A DNA stretch of 64,000 bases. It comes from Chryseobacterium sp. MEBOG06 (GTDB lineage: Bacteria; Bacteroidota; Bacteroidia; Flavobacteriales; Weeksellaceae). The position numbers and the translations under genes are program-made. Every line of letters begins with the position of its first letter. Position 1 is the stretch's first letter. Location: NCBI RefSeq assembly GCF_021869765.1, contig NZ_CP084580.1:1364001-1428000 (forward strand). The letters are read 5' to 3'. Below, in pieces: positions 35,901-44,099 of the stretch. The notes beneath the pieces are model-generated. The model did no database searches. It saw only the letters and a list, made by a program, of their open reading frames with translations, and was not told the origin of the DNA.

Positions 35901-36062
35901 AAGGCAGGTCTCCTGGCTTACATCTTATAGCCGCCTTCCCGGATTTTTATCCAGTGGTATTAAAGGCTATAAGTAGATTAGTTTACAGTTGCGGGAACAG
36001 CTCAGGATTCGAATATTTATTCTCACCTGATTCCCTATTAATGAACAATGTTCAACCTTAAA
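35901..36062 (-). promoter_or_regulatory. Cobalamin riboswitch 1
   Basis: Read on the minus strand the segment contains the class markers of the cobalamin element: GGGAATCAGGTGAGAAT, GCTGTTCCCGCAACTGTAA, ACCACTGG, GGGAAGGCGGCTAT and GTAAGCCAGGAGACCTGCC (B12 box region). A TATATTTG -7 box (36077-36070) lies just upstream, so transcription starts at the aptamer. It controls the 34502 and 33370 genes; repression by adenosylcobalamin is the family norm. Confidence 0.92.
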
Positions 36063-36378
36063 AACGCTGCAAATATATCATATAAATTAATAGATGTTTT
36101 TTTGTGAATTGTACCTGATTTCAAGTCTTTTATGGAATTTAATAAATTATTCAAAAAGATATTTTATCAAATTGATAAGTAATCTATCTTTATTGTTGGT
36201 TTTTCAGAATTAAAATTAGGAGCTTTATAGTTTATATTGAATTCATTTTACAATTTCGGTCGTTAAAATGGAATCCCGTGACGAAAAAAGACCTTCTCAA
36301 AAATTGAGAAAGTCTCGTGTTTTGACACCACTGCATTTAAAAAAAGTTACCAGTCGTGGCCGGGAAAATATTTTTTTC
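36063..36378. other. Region between riboswitch 1 promoter and the 36379 gene
   Basis: 316 bp with the -7 box TATATTTG (36070-36077, minus) of riboswitch 1 and the terminator of the next gene (36289-36315). Nothing coding seen. Confidence 0.5.
36284..36315 (-). terminator. Intrinsic terminator after the 36379 gene
   Basis: On the minus strand AGACTTTCTCAA (36315-36304) pairs with TTGAGAAGGTCT (36300-36289) with one G-T wobble, followed by TTTTTT. Confidence 0.8.
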
Positions 36379-37482
36379 CTATTTCTTTACTATCTTATGA
36401 ATGGTTGAATTGGCAGAAGTTTTTACCTCAACAAAATAAACTCCTGAATTCAAAAACCGGATATTAATCTTTGTTGCTTGGGAAGTTAATACTTTCTGCC
36501 CTGTAGCAGAATAGATATTCACTTCCTTCACATTCTCAGGACTATCAATTTGAATGAAGTCACTTGCCGGATTAGGATAGATACCGAATTTTTTCTTATT
36601 GACGCTGGAAACACCCAATGTAGAAAATGATTCTGCCGGAGTAATTGGTCTTCTTTGTCCGAAACTTAAACCTAGCCAGTCATTGTTATTCAGCTGAATT
36701 TGAGATAAATTGGTTTTTGCCTGCCAGCTTGAAAGGTCATTTCCTTTATATAATTTCCAGCTGTTTGGTGCGGAAGGGTTTCCGGTGAAGTTATTCAGTG
36801 AAAGACTGGAAACCTGATTACTGGTAGATGTAAAACTGAAATAAGAAGTCTGTGACTGAATTAACTGTAAAGCCTGTTCCGCAGTTATTGTTCCGTTATA
36901 TTGAATTCCGAATACAAAAGAGTCAGCATTTCCGTTTGTGCTATCTGTCCCAAAGTCAATTACTACCAGACTTTTATTACTTCCGGTTCCTATCCAGTTG
37001 GTAATCTGAGAAGAACTGTACCACTTTGAACTGTAGGCAGGGACAGGAGCGGAAGGCTTGGAAGGCGGATCAAAACCATAGGAGATTCCATACCATTTTC
37101 CGTCAATCAAAAGGTCATTATTTACTCCGTTATTGAATGATAAATTTTCTGAGGTTAATCCTGACCAGGTAGACCAATAATCATCAAGACTTGGTGTATG
37201 ATGATTGTAGTTTAAACTGTAAAGAAACCCGGAAGGAATTTCAACCTCTATCTTAGGCTCTGCATTAGCAATAGCATTGATAAGGTCTTCCATTGTTAAG
37301 TCATTAGAATCAAAACGATATCCCCATGCATAAGACGTAGGAGTATTGTTATCATTAAAATCAGCAATGAAATAAGCTTTTTTGGAACCGGTTCCTATCC
37401 AGAATTTAATGTCATTTTCTGTAAATTGGGCCGACATGGACTGCATGATAAGCAGTAAGAAAAAAAAATAGATTTTTCTCAT
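36379..37482 (-). CDS. T9SS-sorted surface protein, paralogue of the 33370 gene
   Basis: 367 aa. Signal peptide (FFLLLIMQSMSAQ), two copies of the same ~130-residue domain (WIGTGSKKAYFIADFND near 28, WIGTGSNKSLVVIDFGTD near 164) and a T9SS type A sorting tail. From about residue 150 onward it is almost identical to the 33370 product while the first domain differs, a pattern typical of gene conversion or recent duplication. It sits behind cobalamin riboswitch 2 and shares with the propeller gene an almost identical ~30-bp leader just before ATG. Function unknown; expected surface corrinoid-related role. Confidence 0.78.
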   Translation of the reverse strand: MRKIYFFFLLLIMQSMSAQFTENDIKFWIGTGSKKAYFIADFNDNNTPTSYAWGYRFDSNDLTMEDLINAIANAEPKIEVEIPSGFLYSLNYNHHTPSLDDYWSTWSGLTSENLSFNNGVNNDLLIDGKWYGISYGFDPPSKPSAPVPAYSSKWYSSSQITNWIGTGSNKSLVVIDFGTDSTNGNADSFVFGIQYNGTITAEQALQLIQSQTSYFSFTSTSNQVSSLSLNNFTGNPSAPNSWKLYKGNDLSSWQAKTNLSQIQLNNNDWLGLSFGQRRPITPAESFSTLGVSSVNKKKFGIYPNPASDFIQIDSPENVKEVNIYSATGQKVLTSQATKINIRFLNSGVYFVEVKTSANSTIHKIVKK

Positions 37483-37560
37483 GATATAATTAAATTAAAG
37501 TTTTATTCCCGAAACTTACCTTCAACGGAAAAATAATTTCTTGTCTGAAGATGATACTTT

Positions 37561-37723
37561 AAGGCAGGTCTCCTGGCTTACATCTTATTAGCCGCCTTCC
37601 CGGACTTCTCATCCAGTGGCATTATGTGCTATAAGTTGAATAGTTTACAGTTGCGGGTACAGCTCAGGATTCGAATATTTATTCTCACCTGATTCCCTAT
37701 TAATGAACAGTGTTCAACCCTAA
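37561..37723 (-). promoter_or_regulatory. Cobalamin riboswitch 2
   Basis: Nearly identical to riboswitch 1, with GTGAGAATAAATATTCG, GTACCCGCAACTGTAA, GCCACTGG, GGGAAGGCGGCTAA and AAGCCAGGAGACCTGCC on the minus strand, and a TATATTTG -7 box (37738-37731). Controls the 36379 gene. Confidence 0.92.
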
Positions 37724-37996
37724 AAGTCCGCAAATATATCATATAAATATTTAGGACGTGTTTTGTGAATTATCTTTGCTTTAACAGGTTTTTTCATGGT
37801 AAATAAGTTTTCTAAAAGCTTGTTTTATTAAATTAACAATCCATTATATGAGTTCGTTGGATTTTTAGAATTAAAATCAAAATTTTTATTGTTTATACTG
37901 AATTCATTTTGAAGGATCTATTGTTAAACTACAATTATCATTAGATTCAAGATCAGTTTATAATCAATTTATACTTTCGCAGCCATACAATAGAAT
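37724..37996. other. Divergent promoter region of riboswitch 2 and the 37997 gene
   Basis: Holds TATATTTG (37731-37738, minus) for riboswitch 2 and TACTTTCG (37972-37979, plus) for the phytase-like gene. Otherwise AT-rich with no coding frame. Confidence 0.5.
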
Positions 37997-39259
37997 ATGA
38001 AAAAATTACTATTATCTGCTTTGATGCTTACAGCGCTGGCATCATGTAAGGATGATGATCCTGTAAACAATCAGGATATTAATTATTCCAAGCTTCCTCA
38101 GGAATTTCCTTTTTCTAAATTAGCTACAATCAGTGGAGTAGACGTCATCAACGGAGGATTTGGCTCCGGAGCTGCTGCTCACCCCACCAGAAAAGGCGAG
38201 TTTTACGTCATTACAGACCGTGGCCCGAATACGGACTACCTTAATGGTAAAAAATTTCTGACACCTGGCTTTACACCTACCATTATGCATTTTAAAATTA
38301 ATGCCGAAGGTAACGTAGAGGTAATCAAATATATTAAGCTTAAAAATCCATCCGGACAGCTTATTACAGGACTGCCGAACCCTGTAGGAATGGGCAGTAC
38401 GGGTGAAGTGGCTTACGATGCCTCCGGAAATGTTTTAGGAACAGATAAATACGGATTGGATAGTGAAAGCATTGTAGCTGCAGCAGATGGTACATTCTGG
38501 GTGTCAGATGAATATGGGCCTCATATTGTACATTATAGTGCTGATGGAGTAGAGATGGAAAGAATAAGCCCGATAGGAGTGAACACCGGAACAAGGAAAC
38601 TGCCTGCCGTTTTAGCCAAAAGAAGAGCAAACAGAGGGATGGAAGGACTATGCATTACTCCCGATGGTAAAACTTTGGTAGGTACTATACAGTCTATGAT
38701 GTTTGTACCAAGTAAAACGCTGGCAACCAATACAACTTTAACGAGGATTGTGACTTTTGATATTGCCACAGGACAGACCAAACAGTTTTTATATAAACAG
38801 GATGGTGGAGCTTCCGACTCAGTTTGTGATATCACAGCATTGAGCAATACAGAGTTTTTAGTCATCGAAAGAGACGGTAATTTTGGATCTCAGGGAGGGA
38901 TTAAAAAAGTGTATAGAATCAATTTAGCTAACGCTAGTGATGTCAACGGAGCTGATATTTCAGCTGTAGACGGAATGAAAGTGAATGGTAAAGCCCTGGA
39001 ACAATGTTCGTGGGATGAAATAACTAACGCAGGAATAAAAGCCGTTTCCAAATCATTAGCTGTAAATCTGGTTACCAAACTGGGGTATGAGCATGATAAA
39101 TTTGAGGGAATTGTTTACTTAGGAAACAATAAACTGGCTGTTTTCAATGATGATGATTTCGGAGTAGTGGATGATGGAAATGGAAATCCCAAAGCAAAAA
39201 TTCTGCCTAAAACAGGAAAGGTGGACAAAGGAACAATGTATGTAGTCGATATTCAATAA
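37997..39259 (+). CDS. Esterase-like/phytase-like lipoprotein
   Basis: 420 aa. Lipoprotein signal LLLSALMLTALASC, with the lipidated Cys at residue 17. The body matches the esterase-like activity of phytase family (propeller): FYVITDRGPNTDYLNG near 70, DGTFWVSDEYGPHIVHYSADG near 165, RRANRGMEGLCITPDGKTLVG near 208, LVIERDGNFGSQGGIKKVYRI near 290, KLGYEHDKFEGIVYLGNNKLAVFNDDDFG near 357. Substrate unclear; a periplasmic or outer-membrane phosphoesterase is likely. Confidence 0.85.
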   Translation: MKKLLLSALMLTALASCKDDDPVNNQDINYSKLPQEFPFSKLATISGVDVINGGFGSGAAAHPTRKGEFYVITDRGPNTDYLNGKKFLTPGFTPTIMHFKINAEGNVEVIKYIKLKNPSGQLITGLPNPVGMGSTGEVAYDASGNVLGTDKYGLDSESIVAAADGTFWVSDEYGPHIVHYSADGVEMERISPIGVNTGTRKLPAVLAKRRANRGMEGLCITPDGKTLVGTIQSMMFVPSKTLATNTTLTRIVTFDIATGQTKQFLYKQDGGASDSVCDITALSNTEFLVIERDGNFGSQGGIKKVYRINLANASDVNGADISAVDGMKVNGKALEQCSWDEITNAGIKAVSKSLAVNLVTKLGYEHDKFEGIVYLGNNKLAVFNDDDFGVVDDGNGNPKAKILPKTGKVDKGTMYVVDIQ

Positions 39260-39275
39260 TTAGATTTTTTTAAAG

Positions 39276-39307
39276 AAAACGGCGGAATCGAAGATTCCGC
39301 CGTTTTT
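39276..39307 (+). terminator. Intrinsic terminator after the 37997 gene
   Basis: Perfect 14-bp stem 39276-39289 with 39293-39306, loop GAA, T run. Confidence 0.92.
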
Positions 39308-39344
39308 ATTTGTATGATTCTAAGGTATTTAATCTTTCAATAGG

Positions 39345-39400
39345 AACGGGCTTTAGCCCGTTTAATACATAAAAGAAATAATGCCATTGGCTTTAGCCAA
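39345..39400. repeat. Two small TTTA-loop hairpins
   Basis: AACGGGC-TTTA-GCCCGTT (39345-39362) and TTGGC-TTTA-GCCAA (39387-39400) lie close together in the gap before tpiA. They look like copies of a small dispersed palindrome with a conserved TTTA loop. Confidence 0.5.
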
Positions 39401-39417
39401 AACATAGCCTCTCAATA

Positions 39418-40176
39418 TTAATTAAATCCCTCAATAATCTTAGAGAAATCTTCTAATTTTAAAGCTGCTCCTCCGATAAGACCACCGTCAATATCAGGTT
39501 GAGAGAAAATTTCCTTTGCATTGTCCGGCTTTACAGAACCACCATAAAGGATAGAAACCTCATCAGCAACTTCCTGTCCATATTTGGAAGCAATAATATT
39601 TCTGATGTGAGCATGGATTTCCTGAGCCTGCTCAGGAGTCGCAGTTTCTCCCGTTCCGATAGCCCATACAGGTTCGTAAGCGATTACTACCTTTTTGATT
39701 TCATCAGCAGAAAGGGTGAAAAGAGCAACTTCAGTTTGGTTTTTTACTACTTCAAGATGCTGTCCCGCTTTTCTCTGATCAAGAGTTTCTCCGTTACAGT
39801 AGATAGGAGTAAGACCTTTATCCAATGCTAATTTGATTTTTTTGTTGCAGTGGGAATCAGTTTCTCCGTGGTATTGTCTTCTTTCAGAGTGACCGATCAA
39901 TGATCCGGTTGCATCGATAGATTCAAGCATATCCGCAGAAATTTCACCCGTATAAGCACCACTTTCATGCTCGCTCATATCCTGAGAAAATACTCCGATT
40001 TCATCCTTTTCAAAGATGTCTTTAGCCATCATTAAATATAAAGATGGTGGAGCAATCCAAACCTCACAGTTTGTTGCATTGTTGTTTTTATAACTTAGTA
40101 ATTGGATCATCAATTGTTGAGCATCAATTACATTCTTGTTCATTTTCCAGTTACCTGCAACTATCTTTCTTCTCAT
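39418..40176 (-). CDS. tpiA: Triosephosphate isomerase
   Basis: 252 aa, normal length. Interconverts glyceraldehyde-3-phosphate and dihydroxyacetone phosphate. Catalytic K11 in GNWKMN, H in IGHSERR near residue 96, and E in AYEPVWAIGTG near 168 are all present; phosphate loop LYGGSVKPDN near 209. Last gene of a leftward cluster (DUF1599, BT_3928, TerB-like, exported protein, tpiA). Confidence 0.95.
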   Translation of the reverse strand: MRRKIVAGNWKMNKNVIDAQQLMIQLLSYKNNNATNCEVWIAPPSLYLMMAKDIFEKDEIGVFSQDMSEHESGAYTGEISADMLESIDATGSLIGHSERRQYHGETDSHCNKKIKLALDKGLTPIYCNGETLDQRKAGQHLEVVKNQTEVALFTLSADEIKKVVIAYEPVWAIGTGETATPEQAQEIHAHIRNIIASKYGQEVADEVSILYGGSVKPDNAKEIFSQPDIDGGLIGGAALKLEDFSKIIEGFN

Positions 40177-40188
40177 AATTATTTTTAT

Positions 40189-40593
40189 TTAATCTTCTTT
40201 TATTTTCGTATCAGTAAAAATGTAGGTATTGTCTTTGCTACCCATCAGTTTAATAGAGTGAAACTTAACGTCACCATTATTCAATACTTCATAGTTATAA
40301 ATATCTGTAACCTTATCTACATTGTGAAGTTCATAATATTTACCGTCTTTGGTCCACCAGCTGCCATTTTCAGTTTGCTGGGACACAGAGCCGTCTTCAT
40401 TAATGGCCACAAACATTAATATGCTTTTACCTTTCTCCAGCCTGCATGATACCCAGTATTTTGAAACCCCTTCAACCTGCTGGTTGACTTCTGATCCTTT
40501 ATAACATCCCATTATTTTAGGATCATATTCTTTCTTTTGAGCTGTTAACCCTGCTGTTATAGCCAACAGAGATAAAACAAATAATTTCTTCAT
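40189..40593 (-). CDS. Exported hypothetical protein
   Basis: 134 aa with signal peptide (LFVLSLLAITAGLTAQ). Mature part: KIMGCYKGSEVNQQVEGVSKYW near 28, WWTKDGKYYELHNVDKVTD near 80, beta-rich and small lipocalin-like (short domain with GCYKG start). No family identified with confidence. 12 bp upstream of tpiA. Confidence 0.6.
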   Translation of the reverse strand: MKKLFVLSLLAITAGLTAQKKEYDPKIMGCYKGSEVNQQVEGVSKYWVSCRLEKGKSILMFVAINEDGSVSQQTENGSWWTKDGKYYELHNVDKVTDIYNYEVLNNGDVKFHSIKLMGSKDNTYIFTDTKIKED

Positions 40594-40617
40594 GGTTTTT
40601 TTACGTTAGATTGATAT

Positions 40618-40968
40618 TTATGATAATCCCCACAAGTTTTTCAGCAGAACATAAAATGTATGTTCCTCATCCGTCACTTTATGGTCAGCTTTGATTAATG
40701 ATTTGGCAAACTTTGCAAATTTTATACGCTCGTTTTCTGTAGAATCATCGTGGAAGCATCTCCCATGAAACTCAAAGTGGTCTTTCCATTCTTCAGGTTG
40801 TAAGAGAGCAAGTGTTTCAAGTTCATTATCAAGGTTCATTCGGAATGGAAATTCATCCGCCAGATATTGCTGTACAAGCATTCCTTCTTCAGGAGCAAAC
40901 TCTCCGTCTACAGAAGAAAGAATCATTAGTAAGTGGTAGCCGGCGATAGATTTATTTGATTTTTGCAT
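40618..40968 (-). CDS. TerB-like domain protein
   Basis: 116 aa, soluble, all-helical. ILSSVDGEFAPEEGMLVQQYL near residues 16-36 recalls the DGxxxxxE metal-binding turn of TerB/TerB-like domains; SLIKADHKVTDEEHTFYVLL near 89 is a second such helix. TerB-like proteins are poorly understood, linked to stress or membrane complexes. Member of the tpiA cluster. Confidence 0.6.
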   Translation of the reverse strand: MQKSNKSIAGYHLLMILSSVDGEFAPEEGMLVQQYLADEFPFRMNLDNELETLALLQPEEWKDHFEFHGRCFHDDSTENERIKFAKFAKSLIKADHKVTDEEHTFYVLLKNLWGLS

Positions 40969-41077
40969 GAGCTGTTTTATGTTTAAGATTAGTGTTTAAA
41001 GTTGATAGTTGATAGTTGAGTATCCTGTACCTGCTTTGATCTTTCCTCAATTATCAATTATTAATTTTCATTTATAA

Positions 41078-42187
41078 TTATTCAACGTAGTCTTTTGCAG
41101 GCTGTTTGTCTATAATTTTCCCTTTTTCCAGGATGAGTACAAATGGATTGCTTCTTGCAATGGTTTTGATGGCAGTGCCATCCATCATTGCATTTTTAAT
41201 TGTTTTAAAAGTATTCGGATCAGTAGAAATACCATAGATAAGAGCTCCTTTCTGAGCATTAACTTTAGCTTCCACTTTTTTCAGAAGATCAGCAGACACC
41301 TCTTTTGGATGATAGGAGAATACCAAAACTACTTTTGGAGCATTGATGATCTCCTCTGTAATCTCCATCCCTGAAGCATCTTCAATTTTGAATTTTACGA
41401 TCTCAGATTTATATCCTTCCTTGATCAGGACAGATTCATTTTTCCCCTCTTCAATCTTCCATGGAGTTCCTTCTTTCCAGTATTTTGTTTCCTTAATATA
41501 GTCGTCCTGGTTTACTTTCACAACTTCTCCTGTTTTCTGATTTTTTAAAGAATAAAAAGTCTTGTATTCAGAAGGATTTTTGTTTATTTTTTCTTTTTCT
41601 CCTTTAATATCCGTCCCTATTTTATAATCACGGAAATCAATAAGCGGTTCATGCATAATTCCCTGAGCCATAATGTAGATCATAACCAATGAAAAAGCTC
41701 CTAAAATATAATATTTGAACTTATTCGAAGACTCTTTTCTGGTAGCTCCATACTCATCTCTTACCACAAATTCTTTTTTATACAGAACAAACAAAATAAT
41801 AAGTCCCACCAAAAGAACAACGTCCTTAATGAAACTCTGCCAAGGCGTAAACTTTATAGCATCACCAAAGCATCCACAGTCTGTTACCACATTGAAGTAA
41901 GCAGAATAGAAGGTAAGGAACCCAAAGAACACACAAAGGGCTATCAGTAATGATAAGGTAAATTTAAGCTTTATTTTCAGCAGAAGCATAAATCCCAGGA
42001 AAAGCTCCAGTACAACCACTATAATTGAAAACAGCAGTGCAAATTTTTCAAAAAACGGCATATTGAAAACAGGAGGTGCGAAATATTCTTCCATTTTGAA
42101 AGAAAATCCCACCAGATCCACAGCTTTTACAAAGCCGGAAAGGATAAAAATAACAGCAATAATAAAGCGTAATAAACCTTTGATCAT
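41078..42187 (-). CDS. BT_3928-family DoxX/MauE-like membrane protein with C-terminal domain
   Basis: 369 aa. Four or five helices in residues 1-145 of the DoxX/MauE type, including a Cys pair in VVTDCGCFGDAIKFTPWQSF near 101-120, typical of VKOR/MauE-like oxidoreductase membrane domains. Another helix near 160-175, then a C-terminal soluble thioredoxin-fold-like region (VVLVFSYHPKEVSADLLKKV, ALIYGISTDPNTFKT) lacking a visible CxxC. The name follows a Bacteroides family; role in disulfide/quinone chemistry is inferred. Directly follows the DUF1599 gene by 1 bp. Confidence 0.75.
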   Translation of the reverse strand: MIKGLLRFIIAVIFILSGFVKAVDLVGFSFKMEEYFAPPVFNMPFFEKFALLFSIIVVVLELFLGFMLLLKIKLKFTLSLLIALCVFFGFLTFYSAYFNVVTDCGCFGDAIKFTPWQSFIKDVVLLVGLIILFVLYKKEFVVRDEYGATRKESSNKFKYYILGAFSLVMIYIMAQGIMHEPLIDFRDYKIGTDIKGEKEKINKNPSEYKTFYSLKNQKTGEVVKVNQDDYIKETKYWKEGTPWKIEEGKNESVLIKEGYKSEIVKFKIEDASGMEITEEIINAPKVVLVFSYHPKEVSADLLKKVEAKVNAQKGALIYGISTDPNTFKTIKNAMMDGTAIKTIARSNPFVLILEKGKIIDKQPAKDYVE

Positions 42188-42188
42188 G

Positions 42189-42755
42189 TTAAATAGTTTT
42201 GGGTTGGAATTGATTATCTTTTTCAGAGAACTTAATCAGACAGAAAACAGCATAGTTCAGCATGTCAAAATAATTGGCATCAAGACCTTCGGAAACAATA
42301 GTTTGCCCCTGATTGTCTTCAATCTGCTTCGTTCTTAATACTTTTTGATAAATAAGATCAGTGATCGAAGAAATTCTCATATCTCTCCATGCTTCACCGT
42401 AGTCATGGTTTTTTCTTTCCATTAAAGCCTTAGCTTCATGGGCATACTTGTCATAAAGACTTAATATTTCTTCTTTATTTTCATTAAAATCATTGGAAAG
42501 CCCCTTTTCAAGCTGGATAAGCCCAATGATAGAATAGTTGACAATTGCGATAAATTCATCTTCCTCACTCTCATCTACCATCTTTTTATCGGTCATCTGA
42601 AGCGTACGGATTCTATTGACTTTAATGTAAATCTGATCCGTAATGGAACTTGGTCTTAAAACCCTCCAGGCTGCACCGTAATCCTGTAACTTTTTACCGA
42701 AAAGATCACGACACTCACTGATAACTTTCTCGAATTGTACTGACGTTTTTAGCAT
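42189..42755 (-). CDS. DUF1599 domain-containing protein
   Basis: 188 aa with two tandem copies of the same ~90-residue helical unit: GKKLQDYGAAWRVLRPSSITDQIYIK near 21-46 and ERKNHDYGEAWRDMRISSITDLIYQK near 112-137. DUF1599 resembles MazG/dUTPase-like all-alpha nucleotide pyrophosphohydrolase folds, but this is not proven. First gene of the leftward tpiA cluster. Confidence 0.85.
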   Translation of the reverse strand: MLKTSVQFEKVISECRDLFGKKLQDYGAAWRVLRPSSITDQIYIKVNRIRTLQMTDKKMVDESEEDEFIAIVNYSIIGLIQLEKGLSNDFNENKEEILSLYDKYAHEAKALMERKNHDYGEAWRDMRISSITDLIYQKVLRTKQIEDNQGQTIVSEGLDANYFDMLNYAVFCLIKFSEKDNQFQPKTI

Positions 42756-43004
42756 AAACTTTCTTAATCTTCCAAATATACGAATTCGGTTTTAAATTTT
42801 TAAGCTGAAAACAGAGAGTTTAAAAGGATTATGGTTGTAGAGGTAATGACCGATAAGTTCTGAGATGCGGGGTTAGCTTCCCAGATTTTAAAATTGTGAA
42901 TTACTGTTTACGCAGTTCTTATCTCATATCTCTTTGCCCAGTTTCCTCAATAATCTATTTTAAATACATCATACATAAATATACCAATACACAGCGCAAA
43001 TTCT

Positions 43005-43012
43005 TAATTTTG
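43005..43012 (+). promoter_or_regulatory. Promoter -7 element of folP
   Basis: TAATTTTG, perfect TAnnTTTG, 26 bp before ATG 43039. Confidence 0.35.
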
Positions 43013-43038
43013 TACGATCAATTATCAATTATCAATTT

Positions 43039-43890
43039 ATGTCTTCCAACTCCCAAATTCACTCTCTCAATTGCAACGGCCGTTTAATACAGCTTGATAC
43101 TCCAAAGATTATGGGAATCCTCAACCTTACACCCGATTCTTTTTCTGATGGGGGGAAGTTCAATAATGAAAGTTCAGCATTGAAACAAGCGGAAAAATTA
43201 TTGAAAGACGGTGCCGAAATTATCGATATTGGCCCCCAGTCTACACGTCCCAATGCAGAATTTCTGAGCAGTGGAGAAGAGGTCGGCAGGATTGGAAATA
43301 TCATTTCTCAGATTAAAAAAGAATTTCCGGACGTATTGGTTTCTCTTGATACATTTTATGCTGAGACCGTAAAGTTTGGATTTAACGAGGGAATTGATAT
43401 CATTAATGATATTTCTGGCGGTCAGTATGACGATAAAATGTTTGATACAGTGGCAGAAACAAAGCTGCCTTACATTCTTATGCATATCAACCCTTCTTAC
43501 GAAACCATGCATCATAAAATCCGGTTTGAAGACATCACCCTTGAGGTCAATCGATATTTCTCTGAAAAGGTTAATATACTGCTGAAAAAAGGAGCGAATG
43601 ATATCATTCTTGATCCCGGTTTTGGCTTTGGAAAAACAGTGGAAGATCAGATGAAAATGATTAACGAAGTTAACTATCTTGGATTTGGAAGACTTCCTTT
43701 ACTGATAGGAATTTCCAGAAAATCTTTTATCTATAAACCTCTCGGAAAATCCCCTCTGGATATCAACGATGAAACCCAGAAACTTCACCTGAAAGTACTG
43801 GAGCAGGGAGCCAAAATTCTGAGGGTTCACGATGTAGCAGAAGCAAAGAAAACTCTGATAGAATTTTGCGAAAAAAATAAAAAGTGTTAA
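43039..43890 (+). CDS. folP: Dihydropteroate synthase
   Basis: 283 aa. Condenses para-aminobenzoate with dihydropterin pyrophosphate in folate synthesis. Motifs: IMGILNLTPDSFSDGG (residues 24-39), DIGPQSTRPNAEF (62-74), VSLDTFYAETVKFG, NDISGGQYDDKMF (128-140), DIILDPGFGFGKT (188-200), GISRKSFI (225-232), RVHDVAEAK near 265. All catalytic regions present. Its stop lies 6 bp before the -33 TTG of the ilv leader promoter. Confidence 0.95.
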   Translation: MSSNSQIHSLNCNGRLIQLDTPKIMGILNLTPDSFSDGGKFNNESSALKQAEKLLKDGAEIIDIGPQSTRPNAEFLSSGEEVGRIGNIISQIKKEFPDVLVSLDTFYAETVKFGFNEGIDIINDISGGQYDDKMFDTVAETKLPYILMHINPSYETMHHKIRFEDITLEVNRYFSEKVNILLKKGANDIILDPGFGFGKTVEDQMKMINEVNYLGFGRLPLLIGISRKSFIYKPLGKSPLDINDETQKLHLKVLEQGAKILRVHDVAEAKKTLIEFCEKNKKC

Positions 43891-43896
43891 AAAAAC

Positions 43897-43926
43897 TTGT
43901 GAGTATTTAAAAAGTTTATACATTTG
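43897..43926 (+). promoter_or_regulatory. Promoter of the ilv leader
   Basis: TTG (43897-43899), 19-nt spacer, TACATTTG (43919-43926), exact match to the Bacteroidota consensus. Only four bases separate it from the first leader ATG at 43931, implying an almost leaderless message. Confidence 0.7.
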
Positions 43927-43930
43927 CAAC

Positions 43931-44014
43931 ATGAATTTTACGAATCAGAAAAATAGTATTGTCATTTCTATTATTGCTGTTGTCATTGATAACAGTAGGG
44001 AAACGGCATTTTAA
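43931..44014 (+). CDS. ilvL: ilv leader peptide 1 (Ile/Val-rich)
   Basis: 27 aa, ATG 43931 to TAA 44012-44014. Codons 10-19 read I V I S I I A V V I, eight branched-chain residues in ten. It lies between a perfect promoter and a terminator. The end of the frame (GAAACGGC, 44000-44007) is identical to the terminator's 3' arm and can pair with its 5' arm instead, so ribosome stalling at the Ile/Val codons would leave it free and prevent termination. This is the classical attenuation design; regulation by Ile-tRNA and Val-tRNA levels is inferred. Confidence 0.75.
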   Translation: MNFTNQKNSIVISIIAVVIDNSRETAF

Positions 44015-44072
44015 AATAGATTTTTAATTTAAATTATATACAAGCCGTTTCATATTTGAAACGGCTTTTTTT
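44000..44072 (+). terminator. ilv attenuator 1: antiterminator and terminator segments
   Basis: Terminator: 44042-44052 pairs with 44057-44067 (AAGCCGTTTCA / TGAAACGGCTT), loop TATT, T run to 44072. Alternative: GCCGTTTC (44044-44051) with GAAACGGC (44000-44007) inside the leader reading frame. The two foldings are mutually exclusive. Confidence 0.75.
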
Positions 44073-44099
44073 GTTTTTAATTTTTTATTTGTACAGAAT

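Noticed and set aside
43021..43038. ATTATCAATT tandem repeats before folP and near 41049
   Set aside because: Short AT-rich direct repeats common in this genome type; no sign of function.
44084..44091. Second ilv promoter (TTTATTTG) before leader 2
   Set aside because: Has a mismatch at the important second base and no TTG at a proper distance; read-through from the first promoter is more likely.
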